From the NCBI RefSeq assembly GCF_005222835.1, contig NZ_STGA01000006.1:1-64000 (forward strand): 64,000 nucleotides of DNA, read 5' to 3'. The DNA comes from Rhizobium sp. FKY42. Its GTDB lineage: Bacteria; Pseudomonadota; Alphaproteobacteria; Rhizobiales; Rhizobiaceae. The position numbers were made by a program, and so were the translations under genes. The first letter of the stretch is position 1, and each line of letters begins with the position of its first letter. The notes under the pieces are model-generated. The model was not told the origin of the DNA. It did not search any database and saw only the letters and a program-made list of their open reading frames with translations. Below are positions 36,757 through 45,108 of this stretch, in pieces.

Positions 36757-37815
36757 TCAGGATGACGGTAAACCATCGGAACGACCCGGATCGGACCGGA
36801 TAAGGTCAATTTCGTCGATCGTCCGCATCACCGTAAAGCGCGCCGTCAGCGTGGTCAAAAGCGCAATCACGATCATGGTTGCGACAATCCCAAGATAACC
36901 GAAAAAATCTATCGTAAAGGTTCCAAACAAGGCCGTTGCCTGATCGCTCTGCGGCGTGGCCAGCGAATTGCTCTGCCAAAGACTTGCCGACGCAAACAGA
37001 AGCGCGGCAAGCGCGCCACCTGCGGCAGATCCCTTCAGGCTGATCTTGAGAAAATGTTTCTGGAACTCACTGGCGACGAATCCGCTCTCGGCGCCAACGA
37101 AATGCAGAACCTCCACGATATGGCGATTGCCGGAAAGAGCACCACGCGTCGCGAAGATCACAGTCAGGATCATGGCTGTGAAAACCAGGATCAGAATGCT
37201 CATTCCAATCAGAACCGTCGTATGCGCCATGGAAACGAGCCGGCCCACCCAGGTGCGGTGATCGTCGAGAAAGGCCTGCGGCACTTCTGCCTTGAGTAAG
37301 TCGCGCATTCCCGCGAAATCCGGCGGATTTGCCTCGTCGATGGTGATGATGACGAGGCGCGGGACCGGCAGTTCCTTCAGATCCAGCCCTGTGCCCAGCC
37401 ACGGCTCCAGCAGACGCGCGGTCGCGGCATCGTCCATGATGGTGCCCTGCTTGGTGCCGACAAAGGTGAGCGCAAGATCCCGCGCCTTCTTGAGCGCCGC
37501 ATCCATGTCCAGCCCGTCCTGCGGCTTGATCTGGATGGTGATTTCACGCGAAATCTGGCTCTCCCAGCTTGAGGCGGTTGCCCGCACCATGCTGACCCCG
37601 CCGAACGTGAGGCAGGCGAGAAACGACATGATGGCGATGACAACCATCAGCGCATTGCCCTGAATATTCGACGGCGGCAAGATTGGACCGGTTGGGCGAA
37701 CCCGCATCTCCGTTCTGCGCCCGCCTGAGCTCGAACCGCTCGGCGTGGCCGATGTCTTTTCCGGTTTTGAACCGGATTTCTTCAGCGCGTTTTTCAGGCG
37801 GTTGAGGTCATTCAT
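36757..37815 (-). CDS. ftsX: Cell division ABC transporter permease FtsX
   Basis: 352 aa. A Ser/Lys/Gly-rich cytoplasmic N-terminus (about 1-50) precedes four membrane helices: TM1 about 55-78, then a periplasmic domain of about 120 residues, and TM2-TM4 in the C-terminal half. With FtsE it couples division to the activation of murein hydrolases. It does not carry substrates. Its ATG overlaps the ftsE stop by eight bases. Confidence 0.9.
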   Translation of the reverse strand: MNDLNRLKNALKKSGSKPEKTSATPSGSSSGGRRTEMRVRPTGPILPPSNIQGNALMVVIAIMSFLACLTFGGVSMVRATASSWESQISREITIQIKPQDGLDMDAALKKARDLALTFVGTKQGTIMDDAATARLLEPWLGTGLDLKELPVPRLVIITIDEANPPDFAGMRDLLKAEVPQAFLDDHRTWVGRLVSMAHTTVLIGMSILILVFTAMILTVIFATRGALSGNRHIVEVLHFVGAESGFVASEFQKHFLKISLKGSAAGGALAALLFASASLWQSNSLATPQSDQATALFGTFTIDFFGYLGIVATMIVIALLTTLTARFTVMRTIDEIDLIRSDPGRSDGLPSS

Positions 37816-38467
37816 AAATGTCTAGCCGCCCTTCGGTCAAAATCATCCGCCGCGCATCTACCTGATCCATCAACCCGAGATCATGGGTGGCGATAACCAC
37901 GGCCGTGCCCAGCCGGTTCAGCTCCAGAAACAGGTTCAAGAGACGCCGTGCCATCGGTGGATCCACGTTGCCGGTCGGCTCGTCGGCTAGCAGGATCTCC
38001 GGCCTGTCCATCAACGCTCTGGCAATGGCCGCGCGCTGCTTCTCCCCGCCTGAGAGAACCGGAGGCAACACATTGATGCGCTCGCCCAACCCCACCCATT
38101 TCAGAAGCTCTATGACATCTGTCCGGTAGCTCGCCTCATCCTTGCCCCGGACTCGGAGGGGCAGCGCGACGTTTTCGTAGGTCGTCAGATGATCCAGAAG
38201 GCGGAAATCCTGGAACACAATGCCCACCCGCCGGCGCAACATCGGTAATTCAGCACGCGGAATCTGTGAAAGATCCCGGTCAAACATGCGAATCAGCCCG
38301 CGCGTCGGCTGTAGAGACATGAACAGAAGCCGGAGCAGTGTCGTCTTGCCTGCCCCGGATGGCCCCGTGAGAAACTGGAACGATCGACGCGGGATATCGA
38401 AGGTCAGGTCCCGCAGGATTTCCGGTCCCATGCCATAGCGCAGGCCGACATTTTCGAAATGAATCAA
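37808..38467 (-). CDS. ftsE: Cell division ATP-binding protein FtsE
   Basis: 219 aa ABC ATPase. Walker A GPSGAGKT (about 34-41), Q-loop VFQDFRLL, signature LSGGEKQR (about 136-143), Walker B ILLADEPTG and switch His in ATHDLGLM. TTG 38467 is chosen because it yields the standard ~219-residue protein beginning MIHFENVGLRYG; the open frame extends to 38635 but that part is not conserved in look. The Shine-Dalgarno match is weak. Confidence 0.92.
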   Translation of the reverse strand: MIHFENVGLRYGMGPEILRDLTFDIPRRSFQFLTGPSGAGKTTLLRLLFMSLQPTRGLIRMFDRDLSQIPRAELPMLRRRVGIVFQDFRLLDHLTTYENVALPLRVRGKDEASYRTDVIELLKWVGLGERINVLPPVLSGGEKQRAAIARALMDRPEILLADEPTGNVDPPMARRLLNLFLELNRLGTAVVIATHDLGLMDQVDARRMILTEGRLDIYE

Positions 38468-38595
38468 TGCGACATCCAGTGTGAGGGTGTTCGTGTTCGG
38501 GTGACGATGACTCGACCGTTCGTAAACGGCAAGGGTTGACGGATCCTTTCTCGCCGATGGCAAAGCCTGCCGCCGCCTGATCCGTTTGCAAAGCA

Positions 38596-38603
38596 TTAAC
38601 CAT
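38596..38603. promoter_or_regulatory. Possible CtrA half-site upstream of ftsE and the membrane-protein gene
   Basis: TTAACCAT, the half-site bound by the cell-cycle regulator CtrA in alphaproteobacteria, in the divergent ftsE/38681 gap. A single 8-base match is weak evidence. Confidence 0.3.
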
Positions 38604-38680
38604 ATAATTTTACGACTGTCAGGATGAGGTTTCAATGCCTGCGGTTCACAAGGCCGTGGATCGAGAGCACGGAGAAAGCC

Positions 38681-39412
38681 ATGGATGCATTCCGCTCACG
38701 GCGTGCGAAGTCCGAAAACAGCTACGATATCCTGCCTCCTGATTCGCTGGGATCGAAGTCAGTCCGTCGTGCCTTGAGCCGCGGCGTCGTGGAAGATGCG
38801 GAGTTTGTGACTGTTCGCGACAGCGCCAAACAAACATCGCGGGAGCAGGAAAATCGTCGCACGCCGAACGGCTTCCATAATGACAATGCAACCAGAACAG
38901 AGCCCGTCCGCCCGAGGCCCGCCAGACGCCCCCACGTCGCCTCAGGGAACCAGATCTCTCCCTCCTCCTCCGGCGCAAGCCTGATCGAGCGGATCGAGCA
39001 GAAACTGATGCGGATGTCGGCGGACTTTTTCTCCGCCGTCGTCGCCTTCATTTTCGTGATGGTCTTCGGCTTCTCCGGCGGCTTTTCGCTGATTTCGGCA
39101 GACGCCCCCAAGGCTACGCAAGGCTTGGACATCACCAATGTCTCGCTCGCCAATCACGATAGCGGCGGAATGCAGATCCTGCAGATCTACGGCATCATTG
39201 AAAATCGCGGAACCGTCAGCCGGAAGGTCCAGCCCCTGCGAGCCGACCTGATGGTGGGAGACAAGGTGGTCTTCACCACGGTCATCCAGCCTCCAGCACC
39301 GGAGATCGGCCAGCACCAAAGCCGCGGCTTTACGGCCCGAATCCCCCATCCCGGTGGAAAAAACCCGCAATTAAAGCTTTCCTTTATAGAAGCGGGTGCC
39401 ACAGCCTCCTGA
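38681..39412 (+). CDS. Single-pass membrane protein of unknown function next to ftsE
   Basis: 243 aa. About 130 hydrophilic, Arg/Ser-rich cytoplasmic residues are followed by a membrane helix (about 119-140, FFSAVVAFIFVMVFGFSGG) and a periplasmic beta-rich domain (IYGIIENRGTVSRKVQPLRADL..., about 160-235). The last domain looks like the tail of the MJ0042 zinc-ribbon/DUF3426-type proteins often found near ftsE, but the usual N-terminal Cys4 ribbon is missing. ATG 38681 has GGAG seven bases upstream. It diverges from ftsE. Confidence 0.75.
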   Translation: MDAFRSRRAKSENSYDILPPDSLGSKSVRRALSRGVVEDAEFVTVRDSAKQTSREQENRRTPNGFHNDNATRTEPVRPRPARRPHVASGNQISPSSSGASLIERIEQKLMRMSADFFSAVVAFIFVMVFGFSGGFSLISADAPKATQGLDITNVSLANHDSGGMQILQIYGIIENRGTVSRKVQPLRADLMVGDKVVFTTVIQPPAPEIGQHQSRGFTARIPHPGGKNPQLKLSFIEAGATAS

Positions 39413-39556
39413 TTGTGCTATCCGGTGCCTTGAACGGAGCAGGAAAGGCGCAAGATAGCGCCGCCCCACCTGCTCCGATTTTCGTTTTGGAGATGCGCGC
39501 CCCTTGACCGCGAGCAGATCCTGAAAAAACCGCACCGGAAGTCCAAGGAGACGCTG

Positions 39557-40102
39557 ATGCCTGTCGTTCGTGGCAAGACTATCGAGCCGCTATTTACCGC
39601 CGAAATGATTGCCGAGCGCAACCGCAGCATGGCAAAGCAGATTTCCGAAGGCCCAACCAAAGACCTGCTGGTCATTGCCGTTCTGAAGGGCTCATTCATC
39701 TTTGCAGCCGACCTGCTGCGTGCCCTGCATGATACCGGTCTTGCGCCTGAAGTCGAGTTTATCACCCTCTCCAGCTATGGCGCGGGCACCGTTTCGCAAG
39801 GCGTTCGGATCGTCAAGGATATCGATTCCGACGTCAAGGACCGCGACGTTCTGCTGATCGATGATATTCTGGAGTCGGGCCGCACCCTGCTGTTTGCGAA
39901 GGAACTGCTCTATGAACGCGGCGCCCGTAACGTGACGATCGCTGTGCTTCTCGACAAGAGCGTCAAGCGTAAGGAAAAGCTGGAAGCGGATTATGTGGGC
40001 TTCGAATGCCCGGATTACTTCGTTGTCGGCTATGGGATGGATGTCGCCTACGCCTTCCGCGAACTGCCTTTCGTTGGCGTCGTGACCGGTGACGCAGAAT
40101 AG
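39557..40102 (+). CDS. hpt: Hypoxanthine phosphoribosyltransferase
   Basis: Purine salvage: hypoxanthine (and usually guanine) plus PRPP to the nucleotide. 181 aa with the PRPP loop DVLLIDDILESGRTL (about 95-109), the flexible loop near LSSYG and the base-contact segment KLEADYVGFECPDYFVVGYGMD. An AAGGAG site stands before ATG 39557. The response-regulator gene follows on the same strand. Confidence 0.94.
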   Translation: MPVVRGKTIEPLFTAEMIAERNRSMAKQISEGPTKDLLVIAVLKGSFIFAADLLRALHDTGLAPEVEFITLSSYGAGTVSQGVRIVKDIDSDVKDRDVLLIDDILESGRTLLFAKELLYERGARNVTIAVLLDKSVKRKEKLEADYVGFECPDYFVVGYGMDVAYAFRELPFVGVVTGDAE

Positions 40103-40129
40103 AACAGAGGCCCTCAAAGACACGGGGTG

Positions 40130-40137
40130 TTAACCAT
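40130..40137 (+). promoter_or_regulatory. Possible CtrA half-site upstream of cpdR
   Basis: TTAACCAT about 89 bases before the cpdR ATG. CtrA control of cpdR is known in relatives, which raises the plausibility, but no second TTAA at the canonical 7-base distance is present. Confidence 0.35.
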
Positions 40138-40225
40138 CAGCGCCCCGTGCCTCAAAATCTTTACTCCTCGAAAAGGAAAAACAGGTCATCTGGGTCCCGA
40201 ATTGATGCACGGAGTAACCCAAGCC

Positions 40226-40600
40226 ATGGCCAAGATCCTGATCACCGAAGACGAAGATTCGCTGCGCTCTTTCGTTGCTCGCGCGCTCCGTCTCGACGGC
40301 CATGAAACCTATGAAGCTGCCGATGGCGCCGAAGGGCTGGAACGTCTGAACGAGGACAGTTTCGATCTGCTTTTGTCGGATATTCGCATGCCGGTCATGG
40401 ATGGCATCGAGCTGGCACACCGCGCCGCAGATCAGTTTCCACAGCTCAAAATCCTTCTGATGACCGGTTATGCCGAACAACGCGAACGCGCCGACGACCT
40501 GATGGCCAAGATCATCGATGTCGTCGACAAGCCCTTTGCACTTCCAGACATCCGCCGCGCCGTCGCGCAGGCATTGGCAACGGCCTCCCGCGCTGCGTGA
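40226..40600 (+). CDS. cpdR: Single-domain response regulator, CpdR
   Basis: 124 aa receiver domain with no output domain. Acidic pair Asp9/Asp11 region (TEDED), phosphorylation site Asp52 (LLLSDIRMP), Thr in LLMTGYAE (about 80) and Lys in DVVDKPF (about 101). In Caulobacter and Sinorhizobium, unphosphorylated CpdR brings ClpXP to the cell pole to destroy cell-cycle regulators, and the CckA-ChpT relay phosphorylates it. The sequence MAKILITEDEDSLRSFVARAL fits CpdR closely (first residues shown only). ATG 40226 is chosen over 40127. A TTAACCAT half-site lies about 90 bases upstream. Confidence 0.88.
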   Translation: MAKILITEDEDSLRSFVARALRLDGHETYEAADGAEGLERLNEDSFDLLLSDIRMPVMDGIELAHRAADQFPQLKILLMTGYAEQRERADDLMAKIIDVVDKPFALPDIRRAVAQALATASRAA

Positions 40601-40623
40601 GAAAAGCAGATCATTGTGGGTAG

Positions 40624-40653
40624 AAAAAAGCCGCGGCCCGTCCGCGGCTTTCT
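40624..40653. terminator. Bidirectional terminator between cpdR and the TIGR02302 gene
   Basis: Perfect 10-bp stem (40627-40636 with 40642-40651, 5-nt loop) with As on the left and Ts on the right, placed between two convergent genes. Confidence 0.88.
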
Positions 40654-40657
40654 TGTA

Positions 40658-43363
40658 TCAGCGCGTCTCCAGCAAACGCTCCAGATAACGGCGTTCCATA
40701 TCGTTAAACATCGGGTTGCCGATCGTGCCCTGAAGCGTATCGTTCAGCTTTTCTCGAATGGCATCGAGAATGCGTCGCGCCTGCTGCGCATCGATTTCAT
40801 CCGGTACCCGCAACCGCGTATCGGGCAAACCATCCGTGCTTCCCGTTTCACGGCCAAGGGGATCGCGACCCTGCTGGTTGCCCTGGCCAGTCTGTCCCGG
40901 ACCTTGTCCTTGCCCCTGGCCTTCGCCGGGCTGCTGGCCTCGCATGGCCTGCATCATCTGGTTCATCATGTTCTGAGCGCCCTGCCGCAAGGCGTTCAAA
41001 GCATTACCCTGGCCTTCCACGGCCTGATCACCCTCGGCATTGCCAAGTGCCTTACCGGCATTGCCCATCTCTTTTTGAGCCTGACCGAAGTTCTGGCCCG
41101 GATCCATGCCCAGTTCTTTCAGGCCCTTCTGCAACTGATCCAGCTTCTGGCCGAGCCCTTCCTGCTGCGCCCGCAACTGCTTCAATGCCTCACGCAATTG
41201 CTGCTCGGTCATTTGCTCAGGCTGCTGCTGCCCATTCTGGCCCTGTTGTCCCTGCTGCTGGCCCTGCTGGTTTTGGCCTTGTTGATTTTGCCCTTGATTG
41301 TAAGGCTGGTCCGGGTTGCCGCGCTGCATACGATCCCGCAGCGCCTCGTTCAGACGATGCGTCTGGTCCATCAGCCGCTGCTGCTCCTGCATGATCTCAC
41401 CGAGCCGGTCGATCTGCTCACGCATCGGATTGCTTTGCTGCTGTTGACCCTGCTGCGGACGCTGCATCCGCCCAGCCTGTAGATTGTTCATCATCCGCTG
41501 CAATTCGGAAAGCATCTGCTGCGCGGCGTCGCGGTTGCCGGAACGGGCGAGATTTTCGATCTGGTCCATCATCCGCTGCAAATCCCGCTGGCGGATCGTG
41601 TTCTGCGCCTGCATGTTCTGCTGCGACTGCGGCATGTTCTGCATACGCTGGGCAAGCTCGTTCATGAAATTCTGCATGGCCTGACGCAGTTCCTGCATCA
41701 GCTTTGCGATTTCCTGTTCCGAAGCATTGTTCTGCAACGCGTCCTGAAGCGCCTGCTGCGCATCGCGCAACCTGCGTTCCGCCTGCGAGAGATCGCCATC
41801 CTCGATACCAAGCGCGATTTCCCACAGATAGGCTGCGGTATCCTTCAACTGCTCCTCCGTTCGGGCAAGCTTCATGCGCTCGCGGGCCGACCGGATCAGC
41901 AGATAGTGGCTTAGGTTCGGTATCGTTTCGTCCGGACGCAGCGAAAGCGCCTGGTTGAGCGCCAATGCGCGCGGCATCTGTCGCGTATCGAGCGCGAAGA
42001 CCTGCCTTTGCTCTGCCACGGCTGCGGCCAGAGGCTCCACAAAGCGCTTGCCCGGCATCATCATTTCAACGGACGCACTGCGCCCTTCCTGCCCTGCGCC
42101 GTCCGTTGCAACGAGCGTAATGCGAACCCGCTTGCCTGCGAGCGGATGTTCTGTCAGGTCGCGGCTCGTGGTGCTGCGGATCTCCGGCTCCTTGCCGCGT
42201 CGGGGCAGCGTCAGCCGGAATTCAGGTGCGGGAAACAATGGCTTCGCGCCTTCTGCGGGCGGTTCGACTGGTTCAATCTTGGCCTCGGCCTTGACGATCC
42301 CGTAATCGTCCTTTGCGACCGCCATCACCTCCAGCGCACCATTGACTGCGCGCCTCGGCGGCTTGTCGAAAGCAATTTCCGGCACGTTGTCCGGAATGAC
42401 GTCGAACAGCCACTGCTGACCGTTGACAGAGAGATCACCGCTTTCATTGATCTTCATGGCATAGGTGCGCGGCGCATTCACGGGGCTAGCGGGCGCGGGG
42501 GTCGCCTGTGCTGTCGACTGCGGTTGCGAACCGGGTGCAGTCTGCCCCGGCTTAGCCTGCTCATCCTGCAAGGGAACCGGACGCTGTGCGCCACCTTCGA
42601 CGGGCAGGAAGTTCACCGACTCTGCACCTTCGCCACCAGTCACTCGAACGGTCAGCTGCGAAAATTGCGGCACCATGATCTTGTCCAGCGCTGGCGATTG
42701 GTTGCCGGTCAGGAAGATCGGGGCGCGACCGGTGTAGGACGGCGGCGTCAGCCACGCATCGATACGCAGACCCGGATCCGTCTTGGCGGGCGGAGCAGAC
42801 GGACTGACAATGTCCGCAACGGAACCGCCGCCGTTCGAATAGGAATAGGCAAACGCCACGAAGACCAGAAGCGCCGGAATGGCGCGCAGCGCATAGCGAT
42901 CATGGCTTGCAATATCGGGCTGAGGCAGTCCGGCATCCAGATCCGCAATCCGCTGCGCCATGCGGATCTGGTGTTCTTTCCAGAGCGCCCGGGCGAAAGG
43001 GGAATCAAAGGCAGGCTCATCCTCCTGCACACCAACAGGCTGATGCGGCAGGTGATTACGCTTTTCCAGCAGGCGGTCGGCATCTGCGGCGGCGGGCCAG
43101 CGAAGGCGTGAGAGCGGCAGAAGAGAAGTCAGGAAGGCAAAAATGAAGATGAAGAAGACGGCCCAGCGTGCAAGATCTGGCATAAGCCGGAACAGCCCAA
43201 ACCACGCCACAGACAGCGCCAAGGCCAGAATGGAAAGCGGGGCGAGAAGCTTGGGGGCTAGCCGTTCGAGAAAGAGAACGAGCCGCGCAAAGAAGCGCTT
43301 GGTTGCGACTCGGCGCGCCAAGGCCGGATGCTTTTCAAAGGCGCCCTTGCGGGAAAGGCTCAT
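40658..43363 (-). CDS. TIGR02302/DUF4175 family large membrane protein
   Basis: 901 aa, function unknown. Two membrane helices near the N-terminus (about 40-60 and 66-86) and a third at about 163-180 are followed by a large, probably periplasmic part: beta-rich region (190-440), then a helical stretch with heptad spacing (450-650), then a Gln/Asn/Gly-rich low-complexity tract (about 650-860) and a short conserved C-terminus (RRILDAIREKLND...). The family is confined to alphaproteobacteria and usually lies after lysA, as here. An AGGAG site precedes the ATG. Confidence 0.88.
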   Translation of the reverse strand: MSLSRKGAFEKHPALARRVATKRFFARLVLFLERLAPKLLAPLSILALALSVAWFGLFRLMPDLARWAVFFIFIFAFLTSLLPLSRLRWPAAADADRLLEKRNHLPHQPVGVQEDEPAFDSPFARALWKEHQIRMAQRIADLDAGLPQPDIASHDRYALRAIPALLVFVAFAYSYSNGGGSVADIVSPSAPPAKTDPGLRIDAWLTPPSYTGRAPIFLTGNQSPALDKIMVPQFSQLTVRVTGGEGAESVNFLPVEGGAQRPVPLQDEQAKPGQTAPGSQPQSTAQATPAPASPVNAPRTYAMKINESGDLSVNGQQWLFDVIPDNVPEIAFDKPPRRAVNGALEVMAVAKDDYGIVKAEAKIEPVEPPAEGAKPLFPAPEFRLTLPRRGKEPEIRSTTSRDLTEHPLAGKRVRITLVATDGAGQEGRSASVEMMMPGKRFVEPLAAAVAEQRQVFALDTRQMPRALALNQALSLRPDETIPNLSHYLLIRSARERMKLARTEEQLKDTAAYLWEIALGIEDGDLSQAERRLRDAQQALQDALQNNASEQEIAKLMQELRQAMQNFMNELAQRMQNMPQSQQNMQAQNTIRQRDLQRMMDQIENLARSGNRDAAQQMLSELQRMMNNLQAGRMQRPQQGQQQQSNPMREQIDRLGEIMQEQQRLMDQTHRLNEALRDRMQRGNPDQPYNQGQNQQGQNQQGQQQGQQGQNGQQQPEQMTEQQLREALKQLRAQQEGLGQKLDQLQKGLKELGMDPGQNFGQAQKEMGNAGKALGNAEGDQAVEGQGNALNALRQGAQNMMNQMMQAMRGQQPGEGQGQGQGPGQTGQGNQQGRDPLGRETGSTDGLPDTRLRVPDEIDAQQARRILDAIREKLNDTLQGTIGNPMFNDMERRYLERLLETR

Positions 43364-43536
43364 GCGGTCCGTCTCCTGAAGCTGGCGGCGTCAACCGACG
43401 ATTGGCGACGCAACCAGAGCGCCGCCACTTGGCCAGAAGATACCAGCCTTTGTGGCGAAGACGAGGGGAAGCGCCAAACTTGATGCCGCTTTCCCGCCAT
43501 TTCTCTGAAATGTGAACGGCTGGCTAGAAAAACCGC

Positions 43537-44805
43537 TCAGGCAAGCCAGGCCGGAACGCTATCCAGACCGATCAATTCCTCATAGGTTCCACGCGGACGA
43601 ATGACGTGGAACTGATCACCCTTGACCAGAACCTCTGGCACCAGCAGGCGCGAATTATAGGTACCAGCCTGAACGGCGCCATAGGCCCCGGCAGAACCGA
43701 TGGCAAAGAGATCGCCCGGCTGCGGCTGCGCCATATCGCGGTCAAGCGCCAGATAATCGCCGGTTTCACACACAGGACCAACGACATCGGCCTTGATATG
43801 CTCCACATCGGCGGCAGGAAGCACGACCGGGCGAATGCCGTGATAGGCTTCATAAAGCGTCGGACGGATCAGATCGTTCATCGCGCCGTCAACGATGACA
43901 AATGTCTTTTCTCCGGCTTCCTTCACGAAGATGACTTCCGTGACCAGAATACCTGCATTGCCCACGATCAGGCGACCGGGCTCGGTCACGATCCTGCAAT
44001 TCAGGCTCTTCAACTGCGCCTTGACGATATCGGCGTAAGCATCCGGCAGCGGTGGTGGCGAATTGTCTTCGCGATAGGGAATACCAAGGCCGCCGCCAAT
44101 ATCGACGTGCTCAATGACGTGACCGTCCGTGCGCAGCGTCTCGACGAGTTCGCGCAAGAGACGGAACGCATCCTCGAAGGGCTGGAGCTCGGTGATCTGG
44201 CTACCGATATGCATGTCGATGCCGCTGACATGAATGCCGGAAAGCGTCGCCGCATGGGCATAAACCGCACGCGCACGCTCATAGGAAATGCCGAACTTGT
44301 TTTCCTTTTTGCCAGTCGAGATCTTGGCATGGGTGCGCGCATCGACATCCGGGTTGATGCGGAAGGAAACATGCGCCTTGCGGCCCATTTTCTGCGCCCG
44401 GACATTCAGGATTTCGAGTTCCGGCTCCGATTCCACATTGAAGCAGTAGATGCCCGCTTCCAGCGCCAGATCCATCTCGGCAGGCGTCTTGCCCACGCCG
44501 GAGAACATGATGCGGCTCGCCGGAATTCCAGCGGCCAGAGCGCGCCGCAATTCACCGCCGGAGACCACGTCGACACCCGCCCCCAGCCGACCGAGCGTCT
44601 TCAAGACCGCCTGGTTGGAATTGGCCTTCATGGCATAGCACACCATGGCATCCACATCGGCGAAGGCTTTCGAAAACACCTTGTAATGCCGCTCCAGCGT
44701 TGCCGTGGAATAGCAATAGAAGGGCGTGCCAACGGCCTTGGCGATTTCCGGAATGGCAACGCCTTCGGCGTGCAGCACGCCGTCGATATACTGAAAATGG
44801 TTCAC
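43537..44805 (-). CDS. lysA: Diaminopimelate decarboxylase
   Basis: Converts meso-diaminopimelate to L-lysine. 422 aa PLP enzyme: Lys60 in YAMKAN is the Schiff-base lysine; HIGS (about 195) and the glycine loop GGGLGIPY (about 238-245) bind the phosphate; GPVCETGD (about 345-352) carries the active-site Cys of the partner subunit. It lies after argH and the small lipoprotein gene on the minus strand. Confidence 0.96.
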   Translation of the reverse strand: MNHFQYIDGVLHAEGVAIPEIAKAVGTPFYCYSTATLERHYKVFSKAFADVDAMVCYAMKANSNQAVLKTLGRLGAGVDVVSGGELRRALAAGIPASRIMFSGVGKTPAEMDLALEAGIYCFNVESEPELEILNVRAQKMGRKAHVSFRINPDVDARTHAKISTGKKENKFGISYERARAVYAHAATLSGIHVSGIDMHIGSQITELQPFEDAFRLLRELVETLRTDGHVIEHVDIGGGLGIPYREDNSPPPLPDAYADIVKAQLKSLNCRIVTEPGRLIVGNAGILVTEVIFVKEAGEKTFVIVDGAMNDLIRPTLYEAYHGIRPVVLPAADVEHIKADVVGPVCETGDYLALDRDMAQPQPGDLFAIGSAGAYGAVQAGTYNSRLLVPEVLVKGDQFHVIRPRGTYEELIGLDSVPAWLA

Positions 44806-44820
44806 GGCAATAACTCGGAC

Positions 44821-45018
44821 TTAGAGAAGCGGATCAAGCAGGAATGGACGATCCGGAACCGTATTCTGCTGCGGCTGGCTGCTGTTTTTACGCAGGTTCT
44901 GCTGCTCGATTGGCGTGCTGGGTTTGTCCAGGTTGCCCTTTCGGCCACAACCGGTCACGACGATACCAGCAATGCACATCACAGTGGTGATGCGGACAAT
45001 TACGCGCAAGGTGGACAT
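44821..45018 (-). CDS. lptM: Small LptM-like lipoprotein
   Basis: 65 aa. A short basic start and hydrophobic segment lead to the lipobox VTGC (Cys24), directly followed by the GRKG motif (CGRKG), the hallmark of the YifL/LptM family. The mature part is about 40 hydrophilic residues, and the C-terminus ends in an FLLDPLL stretch. In E. coli LptM helps LptD mature its disulfides; the same role is inferred here. It lies 15 bases before lysA and about 90 bases after argH. Confidence 0.82.
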   Translation of the reverse strand: MSTLRVIVRITTVMCIAGIVVTGCGRKGNLDKPSTPIEQQNLRKNSSQPQQNTVPDRPFLLDPLL

Positions 45019-45108
45019 TCCAAATCCTTCAAAACAGCAGTTCCAGCCTGTTCATAGCGAAGTTCTTGCCGCTTGTGCAGTCACTTCTTGGACCAAATCG
45101 GCGCGCGA

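Noticed and set aside
41200..41300. Short direct repeats resembling a CRISPR array
   Set aside because: They encode the Gln/Asn/Gly tract of the TIGR02302 protein and have no unique spacers of constant length.
43606..45057. Plus-strand open frame of 483 codons across lysA and lptM
   Set aside because: Complement of clear genes on the minus strand, with His/Arg-rich artefact sequence.
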